A DNA stretch of 64,000 nt from Clostridiales bacterium (lineage in GTDB: Bacteria > Bacillota > Clostridia > Christensenellales > Borkfalkiaceae): positions 1 through 64,000 of the forward strand of contig SVIF01000007.1 of NCBI GenBank assembly GCA_015069615.1. Reading direction: 5' to 3'. The notes beneath the pieces are model-generated. The model saw only the letters and a program-made list of their open reading frames with translations, had not been told where the DNA came from and made no database searches. The position numbers and the translations under genes are program-made. Within the stretch, counting starts at the first letter, position 1. Every line of letters begins with the position of its first letter. Positions 11,413 through 20,391 of this stretch are shown here, in pieces.

Positions 11413-12039
11413 TTAATTTTCAGTTTCTTCTTCGTCTACGTACGGTTCTTCGCTAAAACGAAGAAGAACATTTGTTAATAATTCTAATATTTTTTCGGTA
11501 CCCACGCGCTTCTCGGCGGAAATAGCAATCACGTTCCCTTCCCCCATAGCAAAGGCGTTGGCTACTTCCTTTGCGCGAGGTTTGATCCGCGTTTTGCCTA
11601 GTTTATCCGATTTATTGCAAACCACGGTAAAGGGTATTGCATAGTGATGCAAAAAACTTGCCATTTGCAAATCTTCCGCAGTGGGATTGTGGCGAATATC
11701 CGCAAGGAGCAAAACGTGCGCAATAGAAGTTTGGCGGGCAAAAAACGCGTCCATGGTTTTACCCCACTTTTCCTTTTCGGTTTTGCTGACTTGTGCAAAT
11801 CCGTAGCCGGGCAAATCCGCCAAAACGAATTCTCCGAAATCAAAGTAGTTGACAAGGCGGGTACGCCCTGGCGTGTTACTGGTTTTGGCAAGCTTATTGC
11901 GGTTTGCCAACATATTGATAAAAGTAGACTTACCCACGTTGGATTTTCCCGCAACTGCAATTACGGGTTTTTCGCTTTTTAAAAAGCCCTTTTCATCCGC
12001 TGCGGAAGTGATAAATTCCGCTTTCGTAATTTTTATCAT
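11413..12039 (-). CDS. ysxC: ribosome biogenesis GTP-binding protein YsxC/EngB
   Basis: This essential TRAFAC GTPase acts in late 50S subunit assembly. G1 GKSNVGKST, the G2 threonine region NTPGRTRLVNYF, G3 DLPGYGFA, G4 NKSDK and a G5-like ISAEKRVGT are all visible in the 208-residue product. Its start overlaps the lon stop by four bases, the lon-ysxC arrangement well known in Bacillus and Clostridia. Confidence 0.96.
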   Translation of the reverse strand: MIKITKAEFITSAADEKGFLKSEKPVIAVAGKSNVGKSTFINMLANRNKLAKTSNTPGRTRLVNYFDFGEFVLADLPGYGFAQVSKTEKEKWGKTMDAFFARQTSIAHVLLLADIRHNPTAEDLQMASFLHHYAIPFTVVCNKSDKLGKTRIKPRAKEVANAFAMGEGNVIAISAEKRVGTEKILELLTNVLLRFSEEPYVDEEETEN

Positions 12040-14387
12040 ACCGATTCCCCGTAGGTGGCGATACGGAATACTTCCTCCGCTTCCTCCACGAAAACAAATT
12101 CCGCTTTTTTAGATAAATAGGGGGGGATTTCTTCCATATCCTTTTCATTGGCTTTGGGCGCGATTACAGTGGTGATCCCTCTGCGAATTGCAGCGAGCGC
12201 CTTTTCCTTTAACCCGCCGATGGGTAAAACCCGACCGCGAAGGGTAATTTCGCCCGTCATGGCTACGGATTTTTTCACCATTTTTCCCGTAAACGCGGAA
12301 TATAGCGCGGTTGCAATGGTGATACCTGCCGAAGGTCCGTCCTTAGGGGTTGCGCCCGCGGGCACGTGCATGTGGATATCCGTTTTTTCAAAACGGGCGG
12401 GGTCAATACCGAAACTTTCCGCGTTGGCGCGAAGATATGAAAGCGCCGCTTGGGCGGATTCCTTCATTACGTCCCCCAAACTTCCCGTTAGTTTCAAATC
12501 TCCTTTGCCTTGCATTAGGTTAACTTCCACTTCTAGAGTAACGCCACCGACTGCCGTCCACGCCAAGCCGTTGCATACGCCGACACCGTCCTTTTTCAAA
12601 GAATCCGAAAGGGTGTACTTGGGTTTACCCAAATAGCCTTCCAAACTGCGTTCGGTAACCGTAGTTTCGGAAAGATCGGGGTTTTTAACTAGTTTTACCG
12701 CATACTTACGGCATACGTCCGCCACCGTACGTTCCATATTTCTAACGCCCGCTTCGGCGGTGTATTCTTCTGCCATGCGGCGGAAAGCCCCATCCGTAAT
12801 TTTTACCGCGGTTTGCGTTAAACCGTGTTCTTTTAACTTTTTAGGCAATAAATATTTTTTTGCGATTTGCACCTTTTCTTCGGTGGTATAACCCGAAAGT
12901 TCAATAATTTCCATACGGTCGCGAAGGGGCGCAGGGATGGTATCCAACGTATTTGCCGTACATACAAACATGACGTTAGAAAGGTCAAACTCTTCTTCCA
13001 AGTACCGATCGCGATAGGTGGAGTTTTGTTCGGGGTCTAACACTTCTAAAAGGGCGGATGCGGGATCACCGCGCATATCCGAAGAAATTTTATCAATTTC
13101 GTCCAACAAGAACACGGGATTATTAGTTTTAGCCGAACGAAGTTCGTAAATAATTCTGCCCGGCATTGCACCGATATACGTCCTTCTGTGCCCGCGAATT
13201 TCCGCTTCGTCCTTCAAACCGCCAAGGCTCATACGAACGAACTTTCTGCCAAGCGCACGCGCAATTGAGCGCGCAATAGAAGTTTTACCAACCCCCGGGG
13301 GGCCTACGAAACAAAGGATGGGGCCTTTCAATTCCCCCGTTAACGCGTGTACCGCAAGGTATTCAATGACGCGCTGTTTTACCTTTTCCAAACCAAAATG
13401 GTCTTCGTTTAACACTTGTTCGGCGTGAAGGAGGTCGCAATTATCCTGCGTACTTTCCCCAAAGGGAAGTTCTAAAACCAAGTCCACGTAATTGCGGATG
13501 ACCGTGCTTTCGGGTGCGGAGGGGGGCATTTTGTCTAAGCGCGCCATTTCTTTCAGCACTTTTTCACGAATCGTTTCGGGCATCTTCTTTTCTTTGATTT
13601 GCTGAACGATTTTTTCGTTTTCCGCTTCGTCATCCCCCAGTTCGTTGTGGATGGCGCGGATTTGTTCCCTTAAGAAATATTCCTTTTGGTTTTCGTCTAT
13701 GTTCTTTTTTACTTCTTCCCCGATTCTCTTTTCCAGTTCTACGATGGAAAGGAAGGTTTCCAGTGCCGCGCAAAGGGCGATAAGTTTATCCGTATCCGAA
13801 TCCTTTTCTAACACCTTTTGCTTATCGTCCCTACGCAAATTCAGTTTGCGTAAAACGTAATAAACGAACTTATGAGCATCCTCTGTTTGCATTGCCTTTA
13901 GCATATCGTCGGGAAGCATGCCCATGGGGTTTTGTGGGCATTTTTTCAGTGCGTTTTTCGCCATGCGAAGGGCAACCAACGTTTCTTCTTCGTTGCCAGT
14001 TACGTCCGCGCAGGGCAAGACGCGCGCGCGGAAATACGCGCCTTCGGTTGAAAATTCCAGTAGGTTAGCGCGGGTAATTCCTTCAAACGTGATGCGAATG
14101 TTCGTTCCCCTACCTTTTCCGATATTGGGGCTTAATTTCGCCACTACGCCCATTAAATGCAAATCCGAAAGTTGGGGCGCTTCGGTCTCGTCCGTCTTTT
14201 GCGCAACGAAGAAAATTTTACCGCCGCTTTCAATTGCGTTTTTTACCGCAGCAACGGATTTTTCCCTACCCACTTCAATGGTGGTAATCCCCCCAACGGT
14301 AGCAACCGTACCGCGCAAAGGGATTGCAGGGATAAACTCCTGCCCTTCTTCGGCTTGTAAAATTAAGTTTTCTTGCGTATTTTCCAT
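12036..14387 (-). CDS. lon: ATP-dependent protease Lon
   Basis: Lon degrades misfolded and regulatory proteins in the cytoplasm. The 783-residue product has the N-terminal substrate-binding LON domain, AAA+ module (Walker A GPPGVGKTS, Walker B VFLLDEIDKI) and the Ser-Lys protease domain with the catalytic Ser in KDGPSAGI and the Lys about 40 residues later in the PIGGLKEKALAA segment. The ORF track begins 16 codons too early. The start used here, MENTQENL, follows an AGAAAGGTGA ribosome site, and a sigma-A promoter sits just upstream. I saw no CIRCE or CtsR operator. Confidence 0.97.
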   Translation of the reverse strand: MENTQENLILQAEEGQEFIPAIPLRGTVATVGGITTIEVGREKSVAAVKNAIESGGKIFFVAQKTDETEAPQLSDLHLMGVVAKLSPNIGKGRGTNIRITFEGITRANLLEFSTEGAYFRARVLPCADVTGNEEETLVALRMAKNALKKCPQNPMGMLPDDMLKAMQTEDAHKFVYYVLRKLNLRRDDKQKVLEKDSDTDKLIALCAALETFLSIVELEKRIGEEVKKNIDENQKEYFLREQIRAIHNELGDDEAENEKIVQQIKEKKMPETIREKVLKEMARLDKMPPSAPESTVIRNYVDLVLELPFGESTQDNCDLLHAEQVLNEDHFGLEKVKQRVIEYLAVHALTGELKGPILCFVGPPGVGKTSIARSIARALGRKFVRMSLGGLKDEAEIRGHRRTYIGAMPGRIIYELRSAKTNNPVFLLDEIDKISSDMRGDPASALLEVLDPEQNSTYRDRYLEEEFDLSNVMFVCTANTLDTIPAPLRDRMEIIELSGYTTEEKVQIAKKYLLPKKLKEHGLTQTAVKITDGAFRRMAEEYTAEAGVRNMERTVADVCRKYAVKLVKNPDLSETTVTERSLEGYLGKPKYTLSDSLKKDGVGVCNGLAWTAVGGVTLEVEVNLMQGKGDLKLTGSLGDVMKESAQAALSYLRANAESFGIDPARFEKTDIHMHVPAGATPKDGPSAGITIATALYSAFTGKMVKKSVAMTGEITLRGRVLPIGGLKEKALAAIRRGITTVIAPKANEKDMEEIPPYLSKKAEFVFVEEAEEVFRIATYGESV

Positions 14388-14425
14388 ATCATTCACCTTT
14401 CTATAAAAATTGTGATTCGCAGTAT

Positions 14426-14454
14426 AGTATATCACGCCCGCGCGAATTTGTCCA
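14426..14454 (-). promoter_or_regulatory. sigma-A promoter for lon-ysxC
   Basis: TGGACA and TATACT are spaced by 17 bases on the minus strand, about 40 bases before the lon start. It is divergent from the yggS promoter, and the two share a ~150-bp intergenic region. Confidence 0.65.
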
Positions 14455-14546
14455 TAGTTTTTACTAAAAGTTACGAAAATATTTGCGCGTGCGCGAAAGG
14501 ATAACCCTTTTTGCCCCGCTTACTAGCTTGTTTTTTAGAAAAATAC

Positions 14547-14575
14547 TTGACAAAAAAACGAAAAAAGGGTATGAT
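14547..14575 (+). promoter_or_regulatory. consensus sigma-A promoter for yggS-sepF
   Basis: TTGACA, a 17-base spacer and TATGAT form a near-consensus promoter. The -10 box ends only six bases before the likely yggS ATG, so transcription would begin at or next to the start codon. Confidence 0.85.
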
Positions 14576-14581
14576 GTTTTT

Positions 14582-15259
14582 ATGTGTGAAGTACAATCCG
14601 TTTTAGAAAAAATAACCGTAAACCCGCAAGGGGAAAAAGTTACGGTGCTTGGCGCAAGTAAAACGCGTACCGCCGAAGAAATTATTGCCGTTTACCGTAA
14701 GGGCGTAACCGTTATGGGGGAAAACCGCGCGCAAGAATTTACCGCAAAATACGACGCGGTACATTTAGAAGGTATTCCCTACCGTTTTATTGGAAGGCTA
14801 CAAACCAACAAAGTAAAATACTTAATTGGCAAAGTGGATATGATTGAATCGGTGGATCGGGATGACGTGCTACTTGAAATTTCCAAGCGTAGCGTAAAAG
14901 CGGGGGTAACCACCCGAATTTTATTAGAAATTAACGGCGGAAACGAAGAAAGTAAGGGTGGATACGCACTAGCCGAAATTCCCGAAGCGGTGAAGTACGC
15001 TTCTTCTTTGCCCGGCGTTCAAGTTTGCGGACTGATGGCGGTGTTGCCCGATACGGAAAACGTAGCCGAATTAACCGAAATATGTAAAAGCGTACGTAAA
15101 ACGTACGACGAGATAAAAACCGCGTACGAAGGCGCGGAAAACGTATGCTTTACCACCCTTTCCATGGGAATGAGTGGGGACTACGAAATTGCCATTGCTT
15201 GCGGTTCTAACGAAATCCGCTTGGGAAGAATTTTATTTGGGGAGAGAAATTACGTATGA
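14582..15259 (+). CDS. yggS: YggS-family pyridoxal-phosphate homeostasis protein
   Basis: The protein binds pyridoxal 5'-phosphate without known enzymatic activity and buffers PLP and amino-acid pools. The PLP lysine lies in LGASKTRTAEEI; the GENRAQEF and FIGRLQTNK blocks and the C-terminal LSMGMSGDYE phosphate-binding motif are all present. The ORF track start is 33 codons too early and would place the promoter inside the gene. Starting at MCEVQSVLEK gives 225 residues, the family norm. No Shine-Dalgarno precedes this ATG, and the promoter geometry suggests a leaderless mRNA. It overlaps sepF by four bases, as in many Gram-positives. Confidence 0.93.
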   Translation: MCEVQSVLEKITVNPQGEKVTVLGASKTRTAEEIIAVYRKGVTVMGENRAQEFTAKYDAVHLEGIPYRFIGRLQTNKVKYLIGKVDMIESVDRDDVLLEISKRSVKAGVTTRILLEINGGNEESKGGYALAEIPEAVKYASSLPGVQVCGLMAVLPDTENVAELTEICKSVRKTYDEIKTAYEGAENVCFTTLSMGMSGDYEIAIACGSNEIRLGRILFGERNYV

Positions 15260-15594
15260 GTATTTTTGACAGATTGACCAAAAACGCTGCAAACGAACGG
15301 GAATTTGAAGATATTGCAATGCCCCGTGGGGCCGCGCGCCCCGTGGAACAAACGCAAGGGGGGGTTGCCGTTTACAAACCCAAAAGTTATAGCGAAGTGG
15401 TAGAAATTATTGAGAGGCTTAGAAAACACGCTTCTGCCATCGTGCATTTGGACGAAATTAAGGAAAGCACCGCACAACGCGTTAGCGATATTTTAAGTGG
15501 CGCTATCATTGCTTTGGGCGGTTCTATGTACGAAATTCAACCCAAAATTTTCATCTATACCCCCAGCGGTGTGGACGTAATGTTAGATCAATAA
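15256..15594 (+). CDS. sepF: cell division protein SepF
   Basis: SepF anchors FtsZ to the membrane and shapes the septum. The 112-residue protein has the SepF core (YKPKSYSEVVEIIERLRKH, then VSDILSGAIIALGGSMYEI and IFIYTPSGVDV). The N-terminal MSIFDRLTKN segment could form the short amphipathic membrane helix, though it is shorter than in B. subtilis. The yggS-sepF coupling fits a division cluster, but no further division genes follow; a strong terminator does. Confidence 0.93.
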   Translation: MSIFDRLTKNAANEREFEDIAMPRGAARPVEQTQGGVAVYKPKSYSEVVEIIERLRKHASAIVHLDEIKESTAQRVSDILSGAIIALGGSMYEIQPKIFIYTPSGVDVMLDQ

Positions 15595-15610
15595 AAACCA
15601 ATTGAAAAAA

Positions 15611-15639
15611 GGGCAACCGTTCGCGCGGTTGCCCTTTTT
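15611..15639 (+). terminator. intrinsic terminator after sepF
   Basis: GGGCAACCG pairs with CGGTTGCCC across a short loop and is followed by TTTTT. An A-tract on the other side makes it usable also for the converging ABC transporter operon. Confidence 0.9.
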
Positions 15640-15662
15640 GTTTTAGAAATTTTGCCCGTTTT

Positions 15663-16430
15663 CTATTCCCCCGTGGAAGGGGTAATAAGCACCAGCAAAC
15701 GGTACATTCCCCATTGCATAAGCAAGGATAAAAATACGGTGATTACGGTTAGCGCCATTAGCGTGGCGGTTTCAAAGTAAATGGAAGAAAGCATCATACT
15801 GTGCCCGATGGAGCGCGCCGTTCCCGCAAGCGTTTCGGCCGCCACCATCAGTTTTAAGTTAAGGGCAAGAGTTGCGGATACCGACCTACGGCTATAAATA
15901 ACCGAAAGGGGTAAGGTAAAGCGCAAGGCTAAATCCTTTTTCGTTGCGCCGTCAATTTGCGCCATGGAAAGCACGTCCTTTTCTATCGCCATTGCCCCTT
16001 CGTAAAAGGAAGCGTAAGCCGTAGGCATAATAACGAGAAGGGACACGATTACGGGCGCAAGCCTTGGGCCCGCCCAAATGGCAAGAATTAAAGTTACCGC
16101 CATGGTAGGAAGGGCGCGAAGGGCGTTGACCACGGGGGTTATCAGTTTGCGAAAATGCAAGCTTTGCACGCTAAGCAGCATACAAACAAGCGCAACCACA
16201 AGGCTGATTCCGTACGAAATTAAGGTACGGTAAACCGAGCCCCAAAGCACCGCGTAGGTTTCCCCTTTCCCTAAAAGGGAAACGAAGGCTTTCAGCGTGC
16301 TTTCTACCGAAGGAAAAATAAATTCGCTACCCGCTAAAATTGCGGAAATTTCCCATAGCGCGAACGCCCCGATTAGGATGACTGCGGGGTAAAAAACCGA
16401 CCACAGGATTTGTTTTTGCTTTGCTTTCAA
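15663..16430 (-). CDS. ABC transporter permease, SsuC/TauC/nitrate type
   Basis: This 255-residue polytopic inner-membrane protein has about six hydrophobic segments and the conserved cytoplasmic coupling segment (ALRALPTMAVTLILAIWAG) plus the EAA-like loop (SMAQIDGATKKDLALRFTLP). These are typical of permeases importing sulfonates, nitrate, thiamine precursors or similar small anions. It is 10 bases downstream of the substrate-binding lipoprotein gene. No ATP-binding subunit gene follows, which is unusual for this family; one encoded elsewhere must serve it. The substrate cannot be deduced. Confidence 0.85.
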   Translation of the reverse strand: MKAKQKQILWSVFYPAVILIGAFALWEISAILAGSEFIFPSVESTLKAFVSLLGKGETYAVLWGSVYRTLISYGISLVVALVCMLLSVQSLHFRKLITPVVNALRALPTMAVTLILAIWAGPRLAPVIVSLLVIMPTAYASFYEGAMAIEKDVLSMAQIDGATKKDLALRFTLPLSVIYSRRSVSATLALNLKLMVAAETLAGTARSIGHSMMLSSIYFETATLMALTVITVFLSLLMQWGMYRLLVLITPSTGE

Positions 16431-16440
16431 ATATTACCTC

Positions 16441-17436
16441 TTATAAAAAGAAATCGTCCGAAACGGTTGCGGCAGAAGTGGGCTCTACCGCCATAATTTT
16501 TGCAAGATAATCTACGATTACCGACTTCATTTCGCTAGCTTTTACCACCTTAATATTGCAACCGGTAATCGCGTTTTCGGTTAAAACCGCGGGGTTTAGC
16601 GTGGTGGAATATCCTTCCGCCGTGTGGCTGGCAATCGCAGCATAAGCGGCTTGCCCGTTGGTTTTTACCCACGTTGCGCTTTCGGTAAGCGCGTTTAACA
16701 ATTGATTACAGAACGCGGTATTTTCCGCAAGTTCTTTTTTAACCACAAGCACCGCTTGGGGATAGGAATCTTCCCCCCACAGCGCTTGCAAGGACATTAC
16801 GTTTTTAATTACGGGCGCAGCGGTGGTTAACTTGCTTACCTGGGGCTCGGGCGCAACCACGTAATCTAATTTTGCATTACCCGTTGCATTAAGCAACGCG
16901 GCGATTTGGGTTGCTTCTACCCCTTTTAAGTATACGTTGTTATCCGTAAGCGCGCTTTCATCCGAGGTGTACGCGATTTGGTTTTTTTGCAGAATAGCTT
17001 TGAAGGTAAGCCCGGGTACGTTGGCAAGGTTCACAACGCCGATTTTTTTGCCTTTTAAGGCTTGTACGTCCGTAATTACTTCTTTACCAAGCAAATACAA
17101 GTTGCCGTGCGTGTTTACCGAAAGAATTTTATATTTATCCCCTTTTCCGCACAGTTTTGCCGCCGCGTTAACGGGCATTAGGGCAACGGAGGCTTCCCCC
17201 GTGGCTACCTTACCACCGATATCGCTTGCGTTCACTACCGTGTAGGTTACCTTTTCGCCTAATTGGCTATCTTCGTGCATCAGTTTAGCAAACGCCAAGG
17301 CGGGCGCGCCGTCGGGCATATAAATCGCTACGTCTTTCGGGGTTTTTCCGCACCCCGCTAAAACAAGCGAACTGATTGCAATTACGCAAAGCGCAAGTAC
17401 GGAAAGTAGTTTGGTTACGAATTTGGTCTTTTTCAT
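16441..17436 (-). CDS. ABC transporter substrate-binding lipoprotein, NMT1/TauA-like
   Basis: A signal peptide ending in the lipobox LAGC (the Cys would be lipidated) starts this 331-residue protein, so it is anchored outside the membrane. The mature part reads as a periplasmic-binding-protein fold of the NMT1/THI5/SsuA class (MPDGAPALAFAKLM, then TGEASVALMPVNAAAKL and KGKKIGVVNLANVPG). It pairs with the following permease. A large inverted repeat lies upstream, close to the putative promoter, and may be an operator. The ligand is unknown; a small organic anion or a thiamine precursor are possibilities. Confidence 0.85.
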   Translation of the reverse strand: MKKTKFVTKLLSVLALCVIAISSLVLAGCGKTPKDVAIYMPDGAPALAFAKLMHEDSQLGEKVTYTVVNASDIGGKVATGEASVALMPVNAAAKLCGKGDKYKILSVNTHGNLYLLGKEVITDVQALKGKKIGVVNLANVPGLTFKAILQKNQIAYTSDESALTDNNVYLKGVEATQIAALLNATGNAKLDYVVAPEPQVSKLTTAAPVIKNVMSLQALWGEDSYPQAVLVVKKELAENTAFCNQLLNALTESATWVKTNGQAAYAAIASHTAEGYSTTLNPAVLTENAITGCNIKVVKASEMKSVIVDYLAKIMAVEPTSAATVSDDFFL

Positions 17437-17486
17437 AATTGTAGTCCATCCATATTTTTTAGTATCCGTAGTATAGCATATTTTAT

Positions 17487-17523
17487 CCCCCTATTTGGTT
17501 GTGTAGACAACCATTTTAGGGGG
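17487..17523. repeat. composite inverted repeat between SBP gene and ung
   Basis: Outer arms CCCCCTA/TAGGGGG enclose an inner palindrome GGTTGTGTAGACAACC. The element lies just upstream of the likely promoter region of the SBP gene and 55 bases before the ung promoter. The inner TTGT-ACAA symmetry resembles repressor operators, for example those of the GntR family. It could also fold as RNA and stop leftward-to-rightward transcription. Confidence 0.6.
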
Positions 17524-17577
17524 TTTTCGCAAAAAAATAAAATTATAAAAAATATTGTTTTTTACATATAAAAGCGG

Positions 17578-17606
17578 TTGCTTTTTCATGCCCCTTGTGT
17601 TACAAT
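17578..17606 (+). promoter_or_regulatory. sigma-A promoter for ung
   Basis: TTGCTT and TACAAT are separated by 17 bases, 24 bases before the ung start codon, which also has a purine-rich GGGGGAAGGG ribosome site. Confidence 0.75.
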
Positions 17607-17630
17607 TAAAAGAAAAAAGGGGGAAGGGAA

Positions 17631-18329
17631 ATGAAACCCATCGGCGGCGGTTGGGACGAGGTTTTAAGCGAAGAATTTTCTTCGGACTGGTACCAAGATT
17701 TACGTTCCTTTTTGAAACAAGAATACACACAAAACGTAGTGTATCCCCCCATGTTCGATATTTATAACGCTTTGCGGTATACCCCTTTTGACGGGGTTCG
17801 CGCGGTGATTTTGGGGCAAGACCCTTATCATAACGAAGGGCAAGCGCACGGGCTTTCCTTTTCGGTAAAACCGGGCGTACAACCACCCCCTTCCCTACTA
17901 AACATTTACAAAGAAATGAAAACCGACCTGGGGATTGAAAACCCCACCGATTACGGGTGCTTGGAATACTGGGCAAAGCAAGGGGTTTTGCTTTTGAACA
18001 CCGTTTTAACCGTTCGTGCGGGGCAAGCGAATAGCCACCGTGGGCAAAACTGGGAACGGCTAACGGATGCGATTATTAAAAAACTTTCGGATCGGGAATT
18101 CCCCGTAATTTTCCTTTTGTGGGGCAACCCCGCAAGGGCGAAAAAGGTTTTGATTGACCGAAACAAGCATTTTATTTTGGAATGCGCGCACCCCAGCCCC
18201 CTTTCGGCGCGCAATTTTATGGGTTGCAAGCATTTTAGCAAAACGAACGAAATTCTACTTAAACTAGGCAAACCGCCCATTGACTGGGATTTAAGAAACG
18301 ACCCCGGCTACAAAGAGTTTAAGCGATAA
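17631..18329 (+). CDS. ung: uracil-DNA glycosylase, family 1
   Basis: Ung removes uracil from DNA to start base-excision repair. The 232-residue product has the water-activating motif [17 protein letters not shown] and the minor-groove leucine loop [10 protein letters not shown], both diagnostic of family 1. The [11 protein letters not shown] proline loop and the LLLNTVLTV sheet are intact. It is followed after 24 bases by apgM, probably on the same transcript. Confidence 0.97.
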   Translation: MKPIGGGWDEVLSEEFSSDWYQDLRSFLKQEYTQNVVYPPMFDIYNALRYTPFDGVRAVILGQDPYHNEGQAHGLSFSVKPGVQPPPSLLNIYKEMKTDLGIENPTDYGCLEYWAKQGVLLLNTVLTVRAGQANSHRGQNWERLTDAIIKKLSDREFPVIFLLWGNPARAKKVLIDRNKHFILECAHPSPLSARNFMGCKHFSKTNEILLKLGKPPIDWDLRNDPGYKEFKR

Positions 18330-18353
18330 ACTGACGATATAAGGAGTTTTATT

Positions 18354-19559
18354 ATGAAGTATGCGGTAATTTTATGCGACGGCATGGCAGACTACCCCAT
18401 TCCCGCCCTTGACGGCAAAACCCCCTTGCAAGTGGCGAAAAAACCGAATATGGACGCTTTAGCGGCGCGCGGTAAGGTTGGGCTTTGCCGTACCGTTCCC
18501 TTTGGCATGAAGCCAGGTAGCGACGTTGCAAACCTTTCGGTAATGGGATACGATCCTAAAATTTATTACACGGGCAGAAGTCCGTTAGAAGCGGTTTCCA
18601 TCGGCATTAATTTAAAGCCCACGGATACCACCTTGCGCGCAAACCTTGTAACCCTTTCGGAAGGGGGCGCTTACGAAGATAAAACCATGGTGGATTACAG
18701 CGCAGGCGAAATTCATACCGAAGACGCACGCATGCTGATTGAATACTTAAAGCCACACTTGGAAAACGAACGCTACAAGCTTTACGCGGGGGTTTCCTAC
18801 CGCCATTGTTTGGTAATTGATAACGGGAAAATCGGCAACGATTTAACCCCGCCCCACGATATTTCGGATAGACCCGTAAAAGAGTACTTACCCAAGGGCA
18901 TTTACGCGGAAGAACTGTTGGCGTTAATGAAAAAATCCAACGAACTTCTTAGCGCGCACCCCTACAACGTGCAACGCGTTAAGGAAGGTAAGCGCCCTGC
19001 AAACTCCCTTTGGTTTTGGGGGGAAGGCACCAAACCCATGCTTACCGCGTTTGAAGAATTGCGCGGACTAAAAGGCGGTGTAATTTCCGCAGTAGACCTT
19101 ATCCGCGGCGTTGGCATTTTGGCGGATATGAAGGTAATTGAAGTGCCGAATATTACAGGAAACTACACCACCAACTTCCAAGGGAAAGCGGATGCGTGCG
19201 CGGATGCTCTTTTGAATGGTTTAGACTTCGTGTATTTACATATGGAAGCGCCCGACGAATGCGGCCACCAAGGGGATTTAGAACACAAGATCTGGTCTAT
19301 TGAAGAAATTGACCGCGTAGTAATTAAAACGGTGGTGGAAAAACTGCGCGCGGCAGGGGAAGATTTTACCATTTTGGTTGCACCCGATCACCCCACCCCC
19401 ATTGCCATTAAAACGCACTGTTCGGACCCCGTACCCTTCCTAATTTATAGAAGCAATGCCGAAAAAGAAAATGCGTTTGCCTACGACGAAGAAGGCGCGA
19501 AAAACAGCGGCGTATTCGTGGAAAGCGGCGTAGATTTAATGCAAGAATTTTTATCGTAA
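18354..19559 (+). CDS. apgM: cofactor-independent phosphoglycerate mutase, ApgM type
   Basis: This enzyme interconverts 3- and 2-phosphoglycerate in glycolysis without 2,3-bisphosphoglycerate. It belongs to the archaeal-type branch of the alkaline phosphatase superfamily: MKYAVILCDGMADYP carries the first metal-binding Asp, SDVANLSVMGYDP holds the phospho-accepting Ser, and YLHMEAPDECGHQGDL plus APDHPTP supply further metal ligands. The 401-residue length fits that family (about 400) rather than the 510-residue GpmI. The ribosome site AAGGAG is strong. Confidence 0.94.
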   Translation: MKYAVILCDGMADYPIPALDGKTPLQVAKKPNMDALAARGKVGLCRTVPFGMKPGSDVANLSVMGYDPKIYYTGRSPLEAVSIGINLKPTDTTLRANLVTLSEGGAYEDKTMVDYSAGEIHTEDARMLIEYLKPHLENERYKLYAGVSYRHCLVIDNGKIGNDLTPPHDISDRPVKEYLPKGIYAEELLALMKKSNELLSAHPYNVQRVKEGKRPANSLWFWGEGTKPMLTAFEELRGLKGGVISAVDLIRGVGILADMKVIEVPNITGNYTTNFQGKADACADALLNGLDFVYLHMEAPDECGHQGDLEHKIWSIEEIDRVVIKTVVEKLRAAGEDFTILVAPDHPTPIAIKTHCSDPVPFLIYRSNAEKENAFAYDEEGAKNSGVFVESGVDLMQEFLS

Positions 19560-19601
19560 AATAAGTTTTCCTTTCTTCTAGAAAAAACGGCAAAAAATTT
19601 A

Positions 19602-19633
19602 CGCCCCCCGTTTGCAGCTTGCAAACGGGGGGC
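19602..19633. terminator. bidirectional terminator between apgM and sigK
   Basis: The arms CGCCCCCCGTTTGCA and TGCAAACGGGGGGCG form a very stable hairpin. TTTT follows on the plus strand and ATTTTTT a few bases on along the minus strand, which suits the two converging genes. Confidence 0.9.
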
Positions 19634-19664
19634 GTTTTCCTTTACCGTATCATAATCGCAACAC

Positions 19665-20351
19665 CTATTCTTCTGCAATTTTTCTAAGTTTTTCCACCGC
19701 TTTTTTTTCAATGCGGGAAATATACGAACGGGAAATTTTCAGTAAGGCGGCTACTTCCCTTTGCGCTAAGGGCGGATTACCGTTTAAGCCGAATCTCAGA
19801 ACCAAAATTTTATACTCCCTTTCGGTTAAAACTTCCTTCATTTTTTGCATGATTTTACGGGCGGAAACACGGGTATCTACCTGTTCAAATACACTTTCTT
19901 CACTGCCCGTTAAAAGTTCCATTAAGGTTAGTTCGTTGCCGTCCTTATCCGTGCCAACGGGCTCCATTAAGGATACTTCATTTTTATACTTTTTATTCGC
20001 ACGAAACAGCATTAAAATTTCATTTTCAATACAACGCGCCGCAAACGTGGCAAGCGAAGTACCTTTGCTGGGCTGATAAGTAGAAACTGCCTTCATTAGC
20101 CCGATACTTCCCACCGAAATTAAATCGTCCGTGTCGTACGAGCCAGCGTATTTCTTTACAATATGCGCCACTAATCTTAAATTGTGTTCAATCAGTTTAT
20201 GCCGGGCGGTGTCATCCCCCTTTTCGCGGTATTTTCTAAAAAATTCTTCTTCCTCCTCTGGGGAAAGCGGGGGTGGAAACGCGTTTTTACCCCTAACAAG
20301 CCCCGTGAAAAATGCCAGTTTTCCAAATAAAAGCAATAAAAATTCTAACAT
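19665..20351 (-). CDS. sigK: RNA polymerase sporulation sigma factor SigK
   Basis: Sigma-K directs late mother-cell transcription during endospore formation. The 228-residue protein begins with a hydrophobic pro-sequence (MLEFLLLLFGKLAFFTGLV), which in Bacillus is cleaved by SpoIVFB, then the highly characteristic NAFPPPLSPEEEEEF. Region 2 (LIEHNLRLVAHIVKKY, DLISVGSIGLMKAV, FAARCIENEILM) and region 4.2 HTH (REVAALLKISRSYISRIEKKA) follow. The gene is continuous, with no skin-like prophage interruption. Its presence indicates an endospore-forming lineage. Confidence 0.95.
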   Translation of the reverse strand: MLEFLLLLFGKLAFFTGLVRGKNAFPPPLSPEEEEEFFRKYREKGDDTARHKLIEHNLRLVAHIVKKYAGSYDTDDLISVGSIGLMKAVSTYQPSKGTSLATFAARCIENEILMLFRANKKYKNEVSLMEPVGTDKDGNELTLMELLTGSEESVFEQVDTRVSARKIMQKMKEVLTEREYKILVLRFGLNGNPPLAQREVAALLKISRSYISRIEKKAVEKLRKIAEE

Positions 20352-20391
20352 AACGCCCCCTTTTTGCTAACCTATGCGGCTACGGGGCAAT

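Noticed and set aside
12148-12636. Long plus-strand ORF opposite lon
   Set aside because: Its residues follow the mirror of lon codons; Lon itself is complete with all motifs.
19665-20351. Skin-like element interrupting sigK
   Set aside because: The reading frame is continuous from pro-sequence to region 4.2.
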